Positions 50,433 to 62,072 are shown, numbered from the stretch's first letter. The stretch is 64,000 bases of DNA from Ostrinia nubilalis (GCF_963855985.1 NC_087098.1:14838501-14902500); one strand, 5' to 3'. Translations and numbers: made by a program. The notes: a model not told the origin generated them from the letters alone.

Positions 50433-50753
50433 TTGAATAAGACCAAATTCATATGTTTTGGACAAACCGTTCTCGCGCTAAAGTTCGGCAAAGTAGAAAA
50501 TATACGTATAATTAATGACCCTCTCCACGTCCAATGGCTTGTTACCCACATGCTTCCAAGCCTTGTAAAGGGTCGCCTTAACCAGTGTAACCCTAACAAG
50601 GCTCACGAGTTTGATTCGCTTATCCTTGTTCGTCCCAGCCGTTCCTTAACTGCGGTTGCTGCACCTCTTCCTGGCACTCTCCTGAACGACTCTGTGTTAC
50701 CTAATGTGGCTGCCCCTCTTCCTTGTACCCTCCTGTACGATTTCATTGCTTAG
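50433..50753 (+). other. Open frame in the left arm, unknown
   Basis: The frame has no ATG at its start (TTG); about 106 codons, reading NKTKFICFGQTVLALKFGKV, with a repeated motif VAAPLPGTLLNDSVLPNVAA. The same frame occurs in the right arm with few changes, some of them amino-acid changes. I do not recognise a family. Confidence 0.3.
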
Positions 50754-51222
50754 CCATATGCCTGGTCCAAGGTTCGACGCCACAAAATCAACTTCGTACG
50801 AGTGAAAATAGTTTAAATACTATTTCCCGTGCTTGCAACATTTTTCTTTACTGCTTCGCCTCTATTAGTCGTAGAGTGATTGTATATATCTTATAGGGGT
50901 CCATATTGGCTCACCTAAAGTTATTTACCCGAAATTGTTCTTCCTAACGATTTTAAATCCGAATGATCACTCTTCCTAAAATTTTTCATCCTAAAGTTAT
51001 CATTCATACTATTTGTAGTGCTACCGGCGATGTTCATAACATTCATGTTTCCGAAAATTGTAATTAATAATATCATTTATGTAAATATATTTAAACTCCT
51101 ACTGTTTTTTTATCAGAACACTTTTATTCCTAAACATTACCATAATATTTTCACTCATACCATAGAATAATAATAAATACTACGCACAGAAGTACGTTCT
51201 TCGCGATGAAACGTAAGGCCAC

Positions 51223-51658
51223 CACAGTTCTAAACTAACCTAAACCAATAATAATGAATAGACCGATTCGTTTCTGGAACTTGACTGGATGACTGGAGCG
51301 GGACTCTGGCTTCGCTCGCTCGGCTCGTGCGTTGTGGTCACAGTTCTAACCTAACCTAAACCAATAATTATGAATAGGACCGATTCGTTTCTGGAACTTG
51401 ACTGAATGACTGGAGCGGGACTCTGGCTTCGCTCGCTCGGCTGGTGCGTTGTGGTCACAGTTCTAACCTAACCTAAACCAATAATTATGAATAGGACCGA
51501 TTCGTTTCTGGAACTTGACTGAATGACTGTAGCGGGACTCTGGCTTCGCTCGCTCGGCTCGTGCGTTGTGGTCACAGTTCTAACCTAACCTAAACCAATA
51601 ATTATGAATAGGACCGATTCGTTTCTGGAACTTGACTGAATGACTGGAGTGGGACTCA
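51223..51658 (+). repeat. Tandem array of 116-117 bp units, about 3.7 copies
   Basis: CACAGTTCTAACCTAACCTA starts units at 51223, 51339, 51456 and 51573 (periods 116, 117, 117). Each has CGATTCGTTTCTGGAACTTG and TGGCTTCGCTCGCTCGGCT; the last is truncated before the TGGCTTCGC block. Units differ at a few positions only. It occupies the loop of the inverted-repeat structure. Confidence 0.88.
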
Positions 51659-52138
51659 AGTATACGTGCTAATGCCAACAAACTTGAACTTTAATATATC
51701 GTTAAAGAAAGAAATCTAAACAAAAAAGATATGACTTTGAATAATAGTGTAAAATATGGTTATGTTTAGAAAATCTAGGAGAACAAATAAAAGTGTAATA
51801 GATGTTTATTGCTAATGATATTATGATGTTGAATGATTCGGAATTATGAACATTAGAGACAGAGTAGTTAGGAATTGTGATTGTTAGGATGAAAAATTTT
51901 AGGAAGAACATTTTCGGACTTCCAAGTTTCGGAGTTGAAAATTTAGGTGAACTTTGGCGCACCCATCTTATAGCCTTCCTCAATGTATGAGCTATTCAAC
52001 ACAAAAATAATGATTTCAATCAAACAAGTAATTCTTAAGATTAGCGCGTTCAAACAAACAAACAAAAAACTCTTCAGCGTTTTAATATGAACTTGTTGTT
52101 GTTGATTTTTGGCGTCGAACCTTAGACCAGGCATACGG

Positions 52139-52459
52139 CTAGGCAACGTAGTCATGCAGGAGGACACAAGGAAGAGGGGCAGCCACAGTAGGTAACACAG
52201 AGTCGTTCAGGTGAGTGCCAGGAAGAGGTGCAGCAACCGCAGTTAAGGAACGGCTGGGACGAACAAGGATAGGCGCATCAAGCTCGTAAGCCTTGATAGG
52301 GTTACACTGGTTGAGGTGGCCCTTTTCAAGACTTGGAAGCCTGTGGGTAACAGACCATTGGACGTGGAGAGGGTCATTAATTATACGTATATTTTCTACT
52401 TTGCCGAACTTTAGCGCGAGAACGGTTTGTCCAAAACATATGAATTTGGTCTTATTCAA
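52139..52459 (-). other. Open frame in the right arm, unknown
   Basis: Mirror of 50433-50753: NKTKFICFGQTVLALKFGKV, about 106 codons, ending in a stop. No ATG at the start. Differences from the left arm are scattered (for example LVTHMLPSLVKG versus SVTHRLPSLEKG). Function unknown. Confidence 0.3.
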
Positions 52460-53104
52460 TGCAGGATTAAGTGCCCTTCAACCGTCATGAAGACCACTTT
52501 TTGATAGGGTAAGTCCTTTACGCGGTATAACCGGAAAACCGAAAAAATGCCCCTTTCGGGGGCCCCCACCACTTAAGCACAACTCCGTCGAAGTCGAAAA
52601 CTTAGGAGAGTCTTAATGGGCAACCAATGAAGCCATTAAAACAATAAAATCTTTTGTAGGAATTATTTCCGATTTGAAAGCTAATTCTACTGGACTATCA
52701 ATGGTTGGTATAAAATCAATTTTGACCTTTTTTTGTAAAAGTCACCATCGCTTTGCCTCTTTACTGGACTCAGATTCGTAAAAAATCCTGATGATATTCA
52801 CGAGTATGAAGGTGAGGGTACAGCTAGTTATGAATGCGTTTACAATACATAAACAAATTCAAATGTGGTGGTGTGGTAGTTAACAAACTCTTGCGCCATT
52901 TTAACAAAAACGGGAGTGTCGTTCTATACTGAACATGCTAGAATGTCACAAGAAAACTCAAACTCCAAAAAAATAAAAAGAACTGTCGGAAAATATGTAA
53001 CATAAAGGTTACGCCCCCCGTCTTCGTCGCGGGCAAAAGCACCGATCTTAGACCCGTTTTCCACCAAGCCGGCGGAGCAGAAGAAAAGTTTTTTTATTAA
53101 AATA

Positions 53105-53247
53105 GTAAGACACGGTTCTTAACGCGACGTTTATTAATGAGTTACATTGTGTACTCACAGCTTGACGTTTCGGCTGCGATTCTGCAGCCATGGTCACAAG
53201 CAGACTGCAACTCATAAATAAACGTCACGTTAAGACCCGTGTCTTAC
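53105..53247. mobile_element. Inner MITE with GTAAGACAC ends
   Basis: GTAAGACACGGTTCTTAACG at the left pairs with CGTTAAGACCCGTGTCTTAC at the right; CGACGTTTATTAATGAGTT pairs with AACTCATAAATAAACGTC. The loop holds GACGTTTCGGCTGCGATTCT, a segment also found near 58150. Confidence 0.72.
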
Positions 53248-53443
53248 TACTTTAGTTGAAATGGAACGCGAAAGTTTAAAAGTTTTTTTTTAATAAATGA
53301 GATTCCATTATTTGTACATGTCCACTCTGCTCCGATTCGGTGGAAATGGAAGTGTCGGGCGCACTTGTTTTTCTATAGAATTTTACTGCGGAGAAGAACG
53401 AAGCGGTGCGGTGTTTCATAAGTTAGCAATCTGACAGCTCACA

Positions 53444-53649
53444 CACTGAAAAAAATATTGCTTACACAAATGAGTGACTTGTAGGTTCACAAGTCACTGC
53501 TAACTAGGTACTATGGTTATAAGGAACAAAAATTTGTGTAAATTAAACAAACTATTTTGTAGTGAGCTAAACCTTGTTTGGTTATAGGTTAACACTCAGT
53601 TCGCAAGTCACTCATTTGTGTAAGCAGTAACGAAACGATTTTTTCAGTG
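53444..53649. mobile_element. Inner MITE with CACTGAAAAAA ends
   Basis: CACTGAAAAAAATATTGCTT and TACACAAATGAGTGACTTG on the left pair with CAAGTCACTCATTTGTGTA, then AGCAGTAACG and TTTTTTCAGTG on the right. 206 bp, no coding capacity. Confidence 0.78.
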
Positions 53650-53879
53650 CAGCTACGCACAGCTCACACCTCTCACGTCGTTTTCTCCGCTCCACATTGG
53701 TGGAAATAGCCTGTCAGCTTCACCGCACATCTCTTCTCGTCTCTGCATCGCTCCGCTTTGGTGGAAACCAGACCTTACAGTGTGAGCAGTACAATACTTA
53801 CTCGTGTACGCGTATGTTACACGTGATGGACTTAAACTGCACAGTAATGTACAATACCTACAGTTGGCAGCACATCTAA

Positions 53880-54088
53880 ATATATAACTCAAAGGTGACT
53901 GACCAACTGACTGACTGACATAGTGATCTATCAACGCACAGCCCAAACCACTGGACGGATCGGGCTGAAATTTGGCATGCAGGTAGATGTTATGACGTAG
54001 GCATCCGCTAAGAAAGGATTTTACGAAACTCCACCCCTAAGGGGGTAAAACGGGATCCACGCGTACGAAGTCGCTGGCGGTCGCTAGT
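53880..54088 (+). mobile_element. Non-autonomous Helitron (CGGCCGCTAGT family), copy 2
   Basis: Near-identical in order to 22634-22838, ending GTCGCTGGCGGTCGCTAGT. It lies about 100 bp after the outer MITE. Confidence 0.65.
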
Positions 54089-54246
54089 TAGACTATATTT
54101 TTGTTGCGGTGGTATTTGCAAATGTGCTATCTTATTATAGTTACACGCATCTCTGCGTAGTTTGAGATAGTTATTTCGTAAAATGGAGTAGTTATCATTA
54201 ACTGCTTGTTTAAGAGTAATTAACGCCTCCGTATTTTTAGGGAGTT

Positions 54247-54364
54247 ATGCCCGTTTTCACCATCAATCCCTAATTCTTAAGTGACCCCTATGGTAACACA
54301 TAGCAGGATTTTTTTTGACAAAGGGATCACTTAAAAATTAGGGATTGATGGTGAAATCGGGCAT
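54247..54364. mobile_element. Hairpin MITE, TGCCCGTTTTCACC family, copy 2
   Basis: ATGCCCGTTTTCACCATCAA and TTGATGGTGAAATCGGGCAT, same interior order as 36245-36361. About 118 bp. Confidence 0.82.
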
Positions 54365-55055
54365 TAGATTCTCGTTGCACTGTCTCTCGTTTTAGAGTTC
54401 CATTTCTGACACATTAAACTTTGAGTTAAGTAATTAAGTTAAACTTCACTTTCAAAACCGTCCGAAAAATAGTTTGGAGAACATAATAAGTCTGTAGCGG
54501 CATTGAGTCCGATTGTGACGTCACAATACAAAAACAATTGAAGGGGAAGATTTCATATTTAAAAAGGATACATGCTCCCATCCCTAATCTACTAATAACC
54601 GACTAAAACCAGCTCGCGGCTGTATCGAGCTAGTTTAAACCGGTTAGAACTGGACCCGAAAACTCTACTTTAATAAAACACAAATCATAAAACCGCGGGC
54701 AGAAGTGATGCCCATAATATACTGAGTCATGAAGCAATTGTTCCCAAGTTTAAAAGAGCGTTTCTTCGAAGCGTGCCCCAAAACTGGGGCTTGAGCGAAA
54801 CGACCGAAGTTATAATCGTCCATGTTTTAATGCAGTTCCGATTCCAACTTGTTTGTTTGTCGGCGATGAGCCGTTTGACCCGAATAACAAGCGAACAAGA
54901 AAGTTTCACTTAGTTTTGTTGTGATTGATTGTGCAGTGACGAATTGCAGAACAGTTTGCTATAGGTTCAACTGATGTTGGTTTAATAATTACTTTAGAGA
55001 GTACATTCATCAAATATGTTATGGGTAAGGGTTCACTTTCAGTTTAATATTAAGC
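54365..55055. other. Stretch without a recognised feature
   Basis: AT-rich, nothing recognised. Confidence 0.4.
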
Positions 55056-55640
55056 ACTAGCGGCCGCCCGCGACTTCGTACGCGTGGATCCCGTTTTACC
55101 CCCTTCATCTATCTTACGCGGTTTAGATTTTTTCATACAAATGTTTTTTTCCGCTAACTCCCGTTCCCGTAGGAATTTTGCAATATCGTCTTGTAACTAA
55201 GCTTTAAGTTTACTAAGGTACCTGCATGCCAAATTTCAAGCGTCTAACTTAAGCGGTTTAGATTTTTCATACAAAAGGATTTTCTCGCTAATTCCCGTGC
55301 CCGTGGGAATTTCGGGAATTCCTTTCTTAGTGCACCTCTACGGTACTTAAGCTACGTCCCTTCCAAATTTCAAGTGCCTACGTTTAGCCGTTTAGGCTTA
55401 AGGCTGCACACGCGACAGAAGCTTAAAAAATGGAGTAACTTCTCCCGTTTTCCTGAAATTTCCCTTCACTACTCTGCTCCTAAGTATACTATAACCTGCC
55501 CAGGAGTATGAAGAATAATTGTACCAAGTTTCGTTAAAATCCGTCGAGTAGTTTTTGTTTCTATAAGGAACATATAGACATACAGACAGACAAAAATTTT
55601 ACTGATTGCATTTTTGGCATCAGTATCGATCACTAATAAT
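55056..55640 (-). mobile_element. Longer Helitron, CGGCCGCTAGT family, reverse
   Basis: The minus strand ends GTACGAAGTCGCGGGCGGCC and GCTAGT. It is longer than copies at 22634 and 53880, with repeated internal blocks (CGGTTTAGATTTTTTCATAC and CGGTTTAGATTTTTCATAC; CAAATTTCAAG twice). The other border near 55640 is approximate. Confidence 0.5.
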
Positions 55641-55993
55641 CACCCCCTGATAGTTATTTTGAAACAGAATTGACCTCTCTACAGATTAATTATAAGTATT
55701 GATTTATTTTACCGGAAATAATACCGTACTTAATCTAGCGAAATAAGTACGGTATAAAAATTACCAATACCAATAGTCGAAACTCTTAAGTTACTACTAC
55801 AGTACATTTGAAATATTATGTTATATGTGTACATATAATTACAAAAAGTTAAGTTTAATATTATCTTAAAGATTGGGTAGTCGTAATTAGCCTACAAAAT
55901 CTCACTAAACACATTGTTATATAAATTGATATTGTGCTGTGTACTATCCTTAAACAAATAATAGCTAAATAATAATATTGGTATAAATTACTA

Positions 55994-56046
55994 CGACAAC
56001 TACTACGACGCTACGACGCCACGACGCTACGACGCTACGACGCTAC
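55994..56046 (+). repeat. CTACGACG minisatellite
   Basis: Repeated CTACGACG/CCACGACG units, about six, in an otherwise AT-rich stretch. Confidence 0.75.
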
Positions 56047-56495
56047 CACTCTTTAAATAAAAATAAAAACATGTTGTATATTTATTAGCCATAGGTAGAT
56101 ATTCCTATAAAAATAAGATTGCTCGTACCAAAGACACGCGCAAAGTAATCGTTGTCGTAACGCACACAATACACGCTTTGGCCCCGATTCCGTTGTATTA
56201 TGTCTTAAGTAGGCTTTTAACACTTTATCCGAAAATAAAACGACGGCATGGCATACAACCTTGGGCGAATACTAATTCCCGCCGAAACGGGAGCGTCGCC
56301 ATCTTGAATGGGGAGGGGGATATTTGCACAAATCTAAAATTGGGGACGTGTCGGGAGTCAGCCCTGTTATGTAACAATTTGGCGGAGACGTGTAAGGTAC
56401 CTATGTTAGATGTTAAAATTTTAACCTATTTTTGTAACCCTATGGATGTGCCCGTACAAATAATACATTTAGGTACATAAGCCCAAACTGGTCTC

Positions 56496-56632
56496 CCACT
56501 AGGTGGACCGACGATCTGGTGAAGGTCGCAGGAGGTGCCTGGAGGCGGGCGGCGCAGGGCCAGTCTTTGTGGAAAATCTTTGGGGAGGCCCTTGTCCAGC
56601 AGTGGACGTCTTTCGGCTGAAACGAACGAAGT
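56496..56632 (+). pseudogene. RTE LINE 3' tail
   Basis: Encodes [20 protein letters not shown] and then QGQSLWKIFGEALVQQWTSF, G and TGA, followed by CGAACGAAG. Confidence 0.8.
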
Positions 56633-56689
56633 TGAAACTGAAAATTATCTACACATCTATGACAACTAACATTTAACATTCAAATTCAT

Positions 56690-56745
56690 TTATTTTGCAA
56701 ATAGGCTTTTAAAAACATCTTTTACACGTCCCAGTATTGTTCTAA
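56690..56745 (-). mobile_element. Dispersed repeat fragment
   Basis: GCAAATAGGCTTTTAAAAAC and TTTTACACGTCCCAGTATTG match the reverse copy at 33730-33840. Confidence 0.4.
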
Positions 56746-58329
56746 CTCTAACTGATTCGAGACAGTAATAAGTTGCTATGCAGGCTGTAGGTACTCCCTC
56801 TACTATTCTCTATTAACGTACAGACCACATTGACGCATTGTAGCATCTACCTTGAAATTTTTTATGAAACTGCGCAGAATGTATTTTTGCTAATTTACGT
56901 AATTTTTTGCTAACAACAAAAAACTACTTAGGTAAAATAGAGAAACACGGATCTCTCTCAACGCTATTTTTTTTATATGAGCTTTATAAAAACAGTTTAA
57001 AATCTTATAAAAAATTAGTTGCTGGGTTAACTGTTTTCACAATAAAAAACCTATTTGCAATACTTGAATAACAATTTTCAGTTACCTAGCTTGACGTACA
57101 AATAAATGCGAAGATCTGTGGTAATCGTTTTAAAAATAAAGCAGCAATGAAATTTCTAGACCGGATTGAATCGGGAACGAATGAATGGTAGATCGAGATC
57201 TGCTCAATCTCTTCTGAATGAAATCTTAGGTATTCTAGGAGGAATCCCATTGTGCGATGCAGCCCTGCTATGCGGCGAATGCAAGGTTTTCTCGAAAGGG
57301 GATGTTCTTTGAGATTTTACCACAGTATACAATGGAAACGAGTTTAAGCAAATCCTTCAACGTAAGTACTTTGATAATGCTCCCCCTGTCCCCTGTAGGA
57401 TCTTTGGGTTATCTGTAGACTTAAGGGATTACATAAACGTTTCTCAAAAAAAATAAAATCATACAACATGTTATTTTACGTCTCTAATTTTCTTTTTAAC
57501 CCTTAAAAACTTTGGTGTTGTAAAAATTAGTTTTAAAAAGAAGAAGCTTGAAGTTTCGTTTTCTGGAGGAGAGGAAGGGAATTTTAGGATCAAAACAGTT
57601 AAAAAAATTAGTTAAGGTTTTGAAAAGAGAATTGAGGAAAGATAAGAAAAAAAAATTCCTGTATGTAAGAGATATTTGAGCAGAGTAAATTATTTAGCAT
57701 GTTACTGTCTGAGCTCGACATAAGAACTTGCCCGACGACTTAACTGACATTTTGCAAAATTTTCAGGCGATTAGACAGATCGATTCGTCTTGCGAAATTG
57801 ATTAAGATGGTGTAGATAACTCAGTTTTGAAAAAAATGACAGATACGTCAGTTAGAGAGGCAAGCGACGAACTGTCAGTTGCTTTTTTCAGTAGACTGCA
57901 CTCTTATTTAGTATGACAACGCTCAGGCTCAGCTATTATTGAATGCATCTGGCATTTGGCAGCGTCCGTGGAATGCCCCAATTGCCCGCCCTGTCCGCTG
58001 CATTGACAGACGGCCCGCCGGGGCATTGGCTATATTTGGTATTTCATATAAGATTTTAAGCTTTCGCGTTCCATTAATAACAATTGAAATTGAGAAACAC
58101 TGGTTTGAACGTGACATAATTTGTATAGCATATGAGTACAGCTTACAGCTTTACGTTTCGGCTAATGCTTCAGCCGTAGTCACAGGCGCTCATGTACTTA
58201 GTTACACTACATATAAATGTCACATTATCACCTTTGAGTCTCTGTCTTGATTTGGTATTAATTTCATTTTGCTTAAACGGGTCTTAAGTGTCATTTAGTT
58301 AAGTTACTATATGTCGTCGTTTAAAATAA
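56746..58329. other. Stretch without a recognised gene
   Basis: AT-rich. A GC-richer patch at 57930-58030 and a CAGCTTTACGTTTCGGCTAA segment near 58148, related to the loop of the MITE at 53105, are the only things noted. Confidence 0.35.
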
Positions 58330-58440
58330 AAGACGGACGTCTGCTGGACAAAAGCCGTCCCCCATGGGTTTCCATAACGACTGTCAGATGCTTCCCGCGA
58401 CCATCACTGGATCGATCGCGTTGTTAGTATTCGAAATAGA
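58330..58440 (-). pseudogene. RTE LINE 3' tip, reverse
   Basis: On the minus strand VAGS, QSLWKPMG, CPAD match the terminal codons with frameshifts. Confidence 0.5.
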
Positions 58441-58512
58441 ATCTTTTTAGATTTTCTATTCATCCTTATCACTATTATTGCTACCGCAAGCAAGCAGCAA
58501 TAGGATTATCTA

Positions 58513-58634
58513 CAGGGTGACATTTCAATCGTTGGCATCCTTTTAAACTTGGAATTGTCTCATATTCTGGGAATGTATGTACCATGAATAAAGTCTTACT
58601 TTAAAAGGATTCCAAATATTTAAATGTCACCCTG
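58513..58634. mobile_element. Hairpin MITE, CAGGGTGACATTT ends, TA-flanked
   Basis: CAGGGTGACATTTCAATCGT at the left and complement of CAGGGTGACATTTAAATATT at the right, flanked by TA on both sides; 122 bp. CATCCTTTTAA and TTAAAAGGAT also pair. A TA target fits a mariner-derived MITE. Confidence 0.78.
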
Positions 58635-58935
58635 TACATCAAGCATTTTCCTCCAGCCCTAACTAGGTCATCGTGAACGGGACCTAAACTAGCTACGTCT
58701 TGAATATCGTGGTCCTCCAGAAGCTTGAGGTTTCTGTTTTACTTTGTAAAATATATTCGGGCTGCAACTGGAAACGTATATCTCTTAGTAATCCAGACAG
58801 ACATATAAAATTCCAGCCGCTGTCTGTTGGTTAGAGCATTGTATATGTTAGGGTTACTTGTTTATTCTGCTCTCCAAAGAATGCCTTAATGAATTCTGAA
58901 AGTTTATTTCTTAAACAGCTTCCCTGAACTTAAAC

Positions 58936-58988
58936 TAACCCTGGGTTGCACCATCTTACTATAACTGTAACAAACATCAAAAGTCGCA
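58936..58988 (+). mobile_element. Half copy of the GGCTGRGTTGCACC MITE
   Basis: CCTGGGTTGCACCATCTTAC and TGTAACAAACATCAAAAGTC match the left half of the family; the right half is missing. Confidence 0.5.
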
Positions 58989-59739
58989 ACGCGATAAAAA
59001 AGTTTTTTATTTCCTTCTTAAACTATTGTGGCTATTATCGTACACGCTATTGAATCTACAATTTTTCTTGTTCCAATATTTTTTATTATTTTTTAAATAT
59101 GGCGCTAATGTGGCTAAAGTTTCTACAGACTCTGTATCCTTTTTGAAAATAAACATTTAGATCTAATTGTCTCTCTTTATTGAAAATAGAGTTCGTTAAG
59201 CTTTCTGCAGATGACCCTTCTATTACTCGTACATTTTCTATTTTAGTATGAACTGTCGTTAAAAAAGGAAAATCCTTTTACCCGCCCAAGAGTCACTCCC
59301 TTTGATTAGCCGACCGAACACTTGCAGACTTGGCAAAGTCAAACAAACTTCACCTTTAATGCCTCAATTTTAAGGATTGTTTTATTGAAACTTAAACATC
59401 ATGACAATCTAAATATACACAGGTAATTTTGCACAGTATAGTTAGTACACATAAGGTTGATTATTGGATGGATAGGATGCATGCTAGGGTCATGCATGCT
59501 GTCGGGAACGAGTGGAACAATTGTTTATGCTTCAGTTTTTTCTTTTTTCAGTTATTTCAGTGTTGCCATTGTAAAGGTTCTGTGCTACGATGAATAGAGA
59601 GCGCTAATAATGGAACTCATGTGTCTGTCGAAGACAATAATCACGAAAATGGTAATTATAACATTACTACATGTATATTTTCTGTTCCATTTCGTAGTTA
59701 TGGAATTGCCACCCGAAAATAAGTAGTAGGTAAGTACCG
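58989..59739. other. Stretch without a recognised feature
   Basis: AT-rich, nothing recognised. Confidence 0.4.
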
Positions 59740-59842
59740 CGAGGAGTACCTGGATGCGGGCAGCGAAGGACCGGTCTTTGTGAAAATCCTTGGGGGAGGC
59801 CTTTGTCCAGCAGTGGACGTCATTTGGCTCAAGCGAACGAAT
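59740..59842 (+). pseudogene. RTE LINE 3' tail
   Basis: Encodes WMRAAKDRSL, KILGEAFVQQWTSFG and then CTCAAGCGAACGAA, with a stop within. Confidence 0.75.
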
Positions 59843-60270
59843 CTGAATATTCGAATAGTTAGTAGTACCTACCTACCTACTACCTACTAATTAAATAAGA
59901 CACTAATATGGATCTATTTGATCATTTCTACATACTTTATAGAACCAAAATCTATTATTAATCTCAGACGGCTTCCGAAGCAACGCTGGTGGAAAAAATT
60001 CGAACGATTTGTCAGCAAGGCAATAATTTAATGCGGGTAGGGGGAAATTCCTCGGCGTCCTGCGGCAGGCATTCTCTGCCCACTCGCTGTAATTATAACA
60101 CGCCTTGTGTCTTAACGGATTTCGTCAACGTAGGTGGTTGGCGGCCATTGTGTTAGCATCGATCTTTAAGTTGTGCGGTGTATGGGTTAAATGCTGATAT
60201 GACCCAAAAAGAGATCTTACCTGACACCTCATACATACGTTTAAGTTATGGCAGATTTTATGCCGTAGAG

Positions 60271-60464
60271 CAGGGTTTCCCAAACTATGGGTCGCGACCC
60301 AGTGGTGGGTCGCGAGCGAACATTGAATGGGCCCTGCCTGTAGAACGACACACCACCTAACTGATCTAATCGCTGGGCAGCGGACGAAATTTCCTATAGG
60401 TTGGTCCCGAGTTTGGGAACTTGAATTAGATGAGTCGTAGCCCAGACTACTTTGGGAACCACTG
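60271..60464. mobile_element. hAT-like MITE, 194 bp, with 8-bp duplication CCGTAGAG
   Basis: CAGGGTTTCCCAAACTATGG at the left and complement of CAGTGGTTCCCAAAGTAGTC at the right, flanked by perfect CCGTAGAG (60263-60270 and 60465-60472). An 8-bp duplication and CAG-type ends with TTTCCCAAA are classic hAT features. Confidence 0.85.
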
Positions 60465-60482
60465 CCGTAGAGAAATATAAAT

Positions 60483-60671
60483 CGTTTCATCCACGAAGAC
60501 GCGCCCCACCAATTTTTGGTCGAAGAAAGCGCGGGGTGCGGGGAGTTTGATCCGAGCAATCCGAGCGTCATTATTTTAGTGTGCGTGTGCACTCATGAAT
60601 GATTTAGCGTATACCGTTAACATTCAAACATTAGCGGAAGAATGGTGGGGCGCGTCTTCGTGGATGAAACG
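60483..60671. mobile_element. Hairpin MITE, CGTTTCATCCACGAAGACGC ends
   Basis: CGTTTCATCCACGAAGACGC and GCGTCTTCGTGGATGAAACG are perfect inverted ends, extended by GCCCCACCA. It starts ten bases after the hAT-like MITE's flanking duplication. Confidence 0.82.
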
Positions 60672-60963
60672 ACCCATAGATAGATCAATTCAAGAGCTGT
60701 GGCGCGACAGAAACGCAACGACGACGTAACGGCGTGGGCGTGGTGCTGCATACTACACACACACAGGCTCCACTTGTTTATTTGCTAATTTAATAAAATA
60801 TGTCGATGTCTAACTTTAGAAGAAGACATAACTTTGAAGACATGTTTTTGCATTTTGATGTCAAACAAACATTTTTTTTGTCCTTCAAAACACAAAACAA
60901 CACGGTTATTTAGCTTATTATTTTCAAAGATCCCAAAATTAATAAATATTTTAAAACAATGTA

Positions 60964-61404
60964 CAGTCACGGAATGAAAAGGTTCGTCAGTTTTCAAATT
61001 GATTCCTTCAACGAATCGCGAGCACATAATATTACCTTTTGAAACTATGTTACAGAATAATCTCGAGTTAGAGAAAATAATCTTTAACTGTTCGTCAGTA
61101 AAGTTCAAAATTATTCAGATCAAAGTTGTTTGACTATTTAACTTGTCAAGAAGATTATTATGATTGACAAACTAAAACCTTCTTGTTGGTTCAACCTGCC
61201 ATTATCTATTAAAAAAAAAACTAAATTTTGTAACATTGCAAGAAAAATAAACAAGCAAAACCTTGTTCGTTAGCAAACGTCATATTTATTTAAATCTTAG
61301 CAGCACTGTTTCATGCACGGTTATGTTGGCAGGTTTGACTCTTACAGTACCTAGTGCAAGCGAAAACCGACACTAAGGTGACGAACCTTTTCATTCCGCG
61401 ACTG
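60964..61404. mobile_element. Tc1/mariner-type MITE, 441 bp, copy 2
   Basis: Same TA-flanked ends (CAGTCACGGAATGAAAAGGT) and nearly the same interior as 28157-28598. Small differences include an extra AT-rich insert and TTTTCAAATTG instead of TTTCCAAATTG. Confidence 0.85.
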
Positions 61405-62072
61405 TACATACCTCCGTATATTTTCAAGATATTAAACTTCGCGCTTGCAAGCCTAACTTCCACAATGGATGTCCGTCTTAGCAAAAATGTAATTCCGAAT
61501 AGTTGTGCTGACGTATGGCGCGCGTAATTTACGCGCGAACTTCCCGCTTTAAGCGTTATTACTTTGTTGGAGAAAAATACACAGTCTATATTCTGGAAGA
61601 GCAGTATGAACATTAATCTTCTGGAGTTTTAAACTACATAAGGTGGAAATATATTGTCATTATTTTTAGAGAGAGCTCGGGAGCCTCACAGTTTGAACCC
61701 TCCAGCCGTGCTCCAGCTTTCGTTCTCTACTAGATTTTTTTCACTATTTCCTAAAAATAACTCATAAACTTTGAAAGATTACCTTTTCTTAATATTCGTG
61801 TAGTTAACAAGATATCGTGGATATGGCATTGACCCCTTCACAATAAATAACAAATCAATTAATGAATGAAAAAGTATTGTTTTTTTTTTCTTTCATGTTA
61901 ATTAAACCTTTCAGAATTTCTGTCTTCTTAGAACCTGAATATGTTTAATTTAAAAGGGTAGGTTATAAACCCGCCTACATAAGTCGTTGACTTTTGACAT
62001 GCCTAAAAGTACGAATTGTCGACATGGATTCTTCAGAAATAAACCCGCCGGGCTGTCGGCGGGCTTGGTAAG
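61405..62072. other. Stretch without a recognised feature
   Basis: AT-rich. A small GGCGGGC patch near 62048-62064 precedes the next hAT-like MITE. Confidence 0.4.

Larger units (their letters stand above)
50189..52693. mobile_element. 2.5-kb inverted-repeat structure with central tandem repeats
   Basis: The left arm 50189-50792 (604 bp) and right arm 52101-52693 (593 bp) are inverted copies, from CCAGTAGAATTA at the outer edge to GGTTCGACGCCA near the inner edge. Each arm holds a GGGGGCCCCC hairpin and a shared open frame of about 106 codons. The loop 50793-52100 has further weakly inverted blocks (TTCTTCCTAA and ATTTTTCATCCTAA on one side and mirrored on the other) and the 117-bp tandem array. 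No known transposase is recognised and no target duplication was found. Confidence 0.75.
53049..53777. mobile_element. Outer MITE with CCACCAAAGCGGAGC-type ends
   Basis: TAGACCCGTTTTCCACCAAG at the left and complement of TAAGGTCTGGTTTCCACCAA at the right, each followed inward by GCGGAGC. Related words (GATTCGGTGGAAATGG) occur inside. It contains two other MITEs. Confidence 0.6.
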
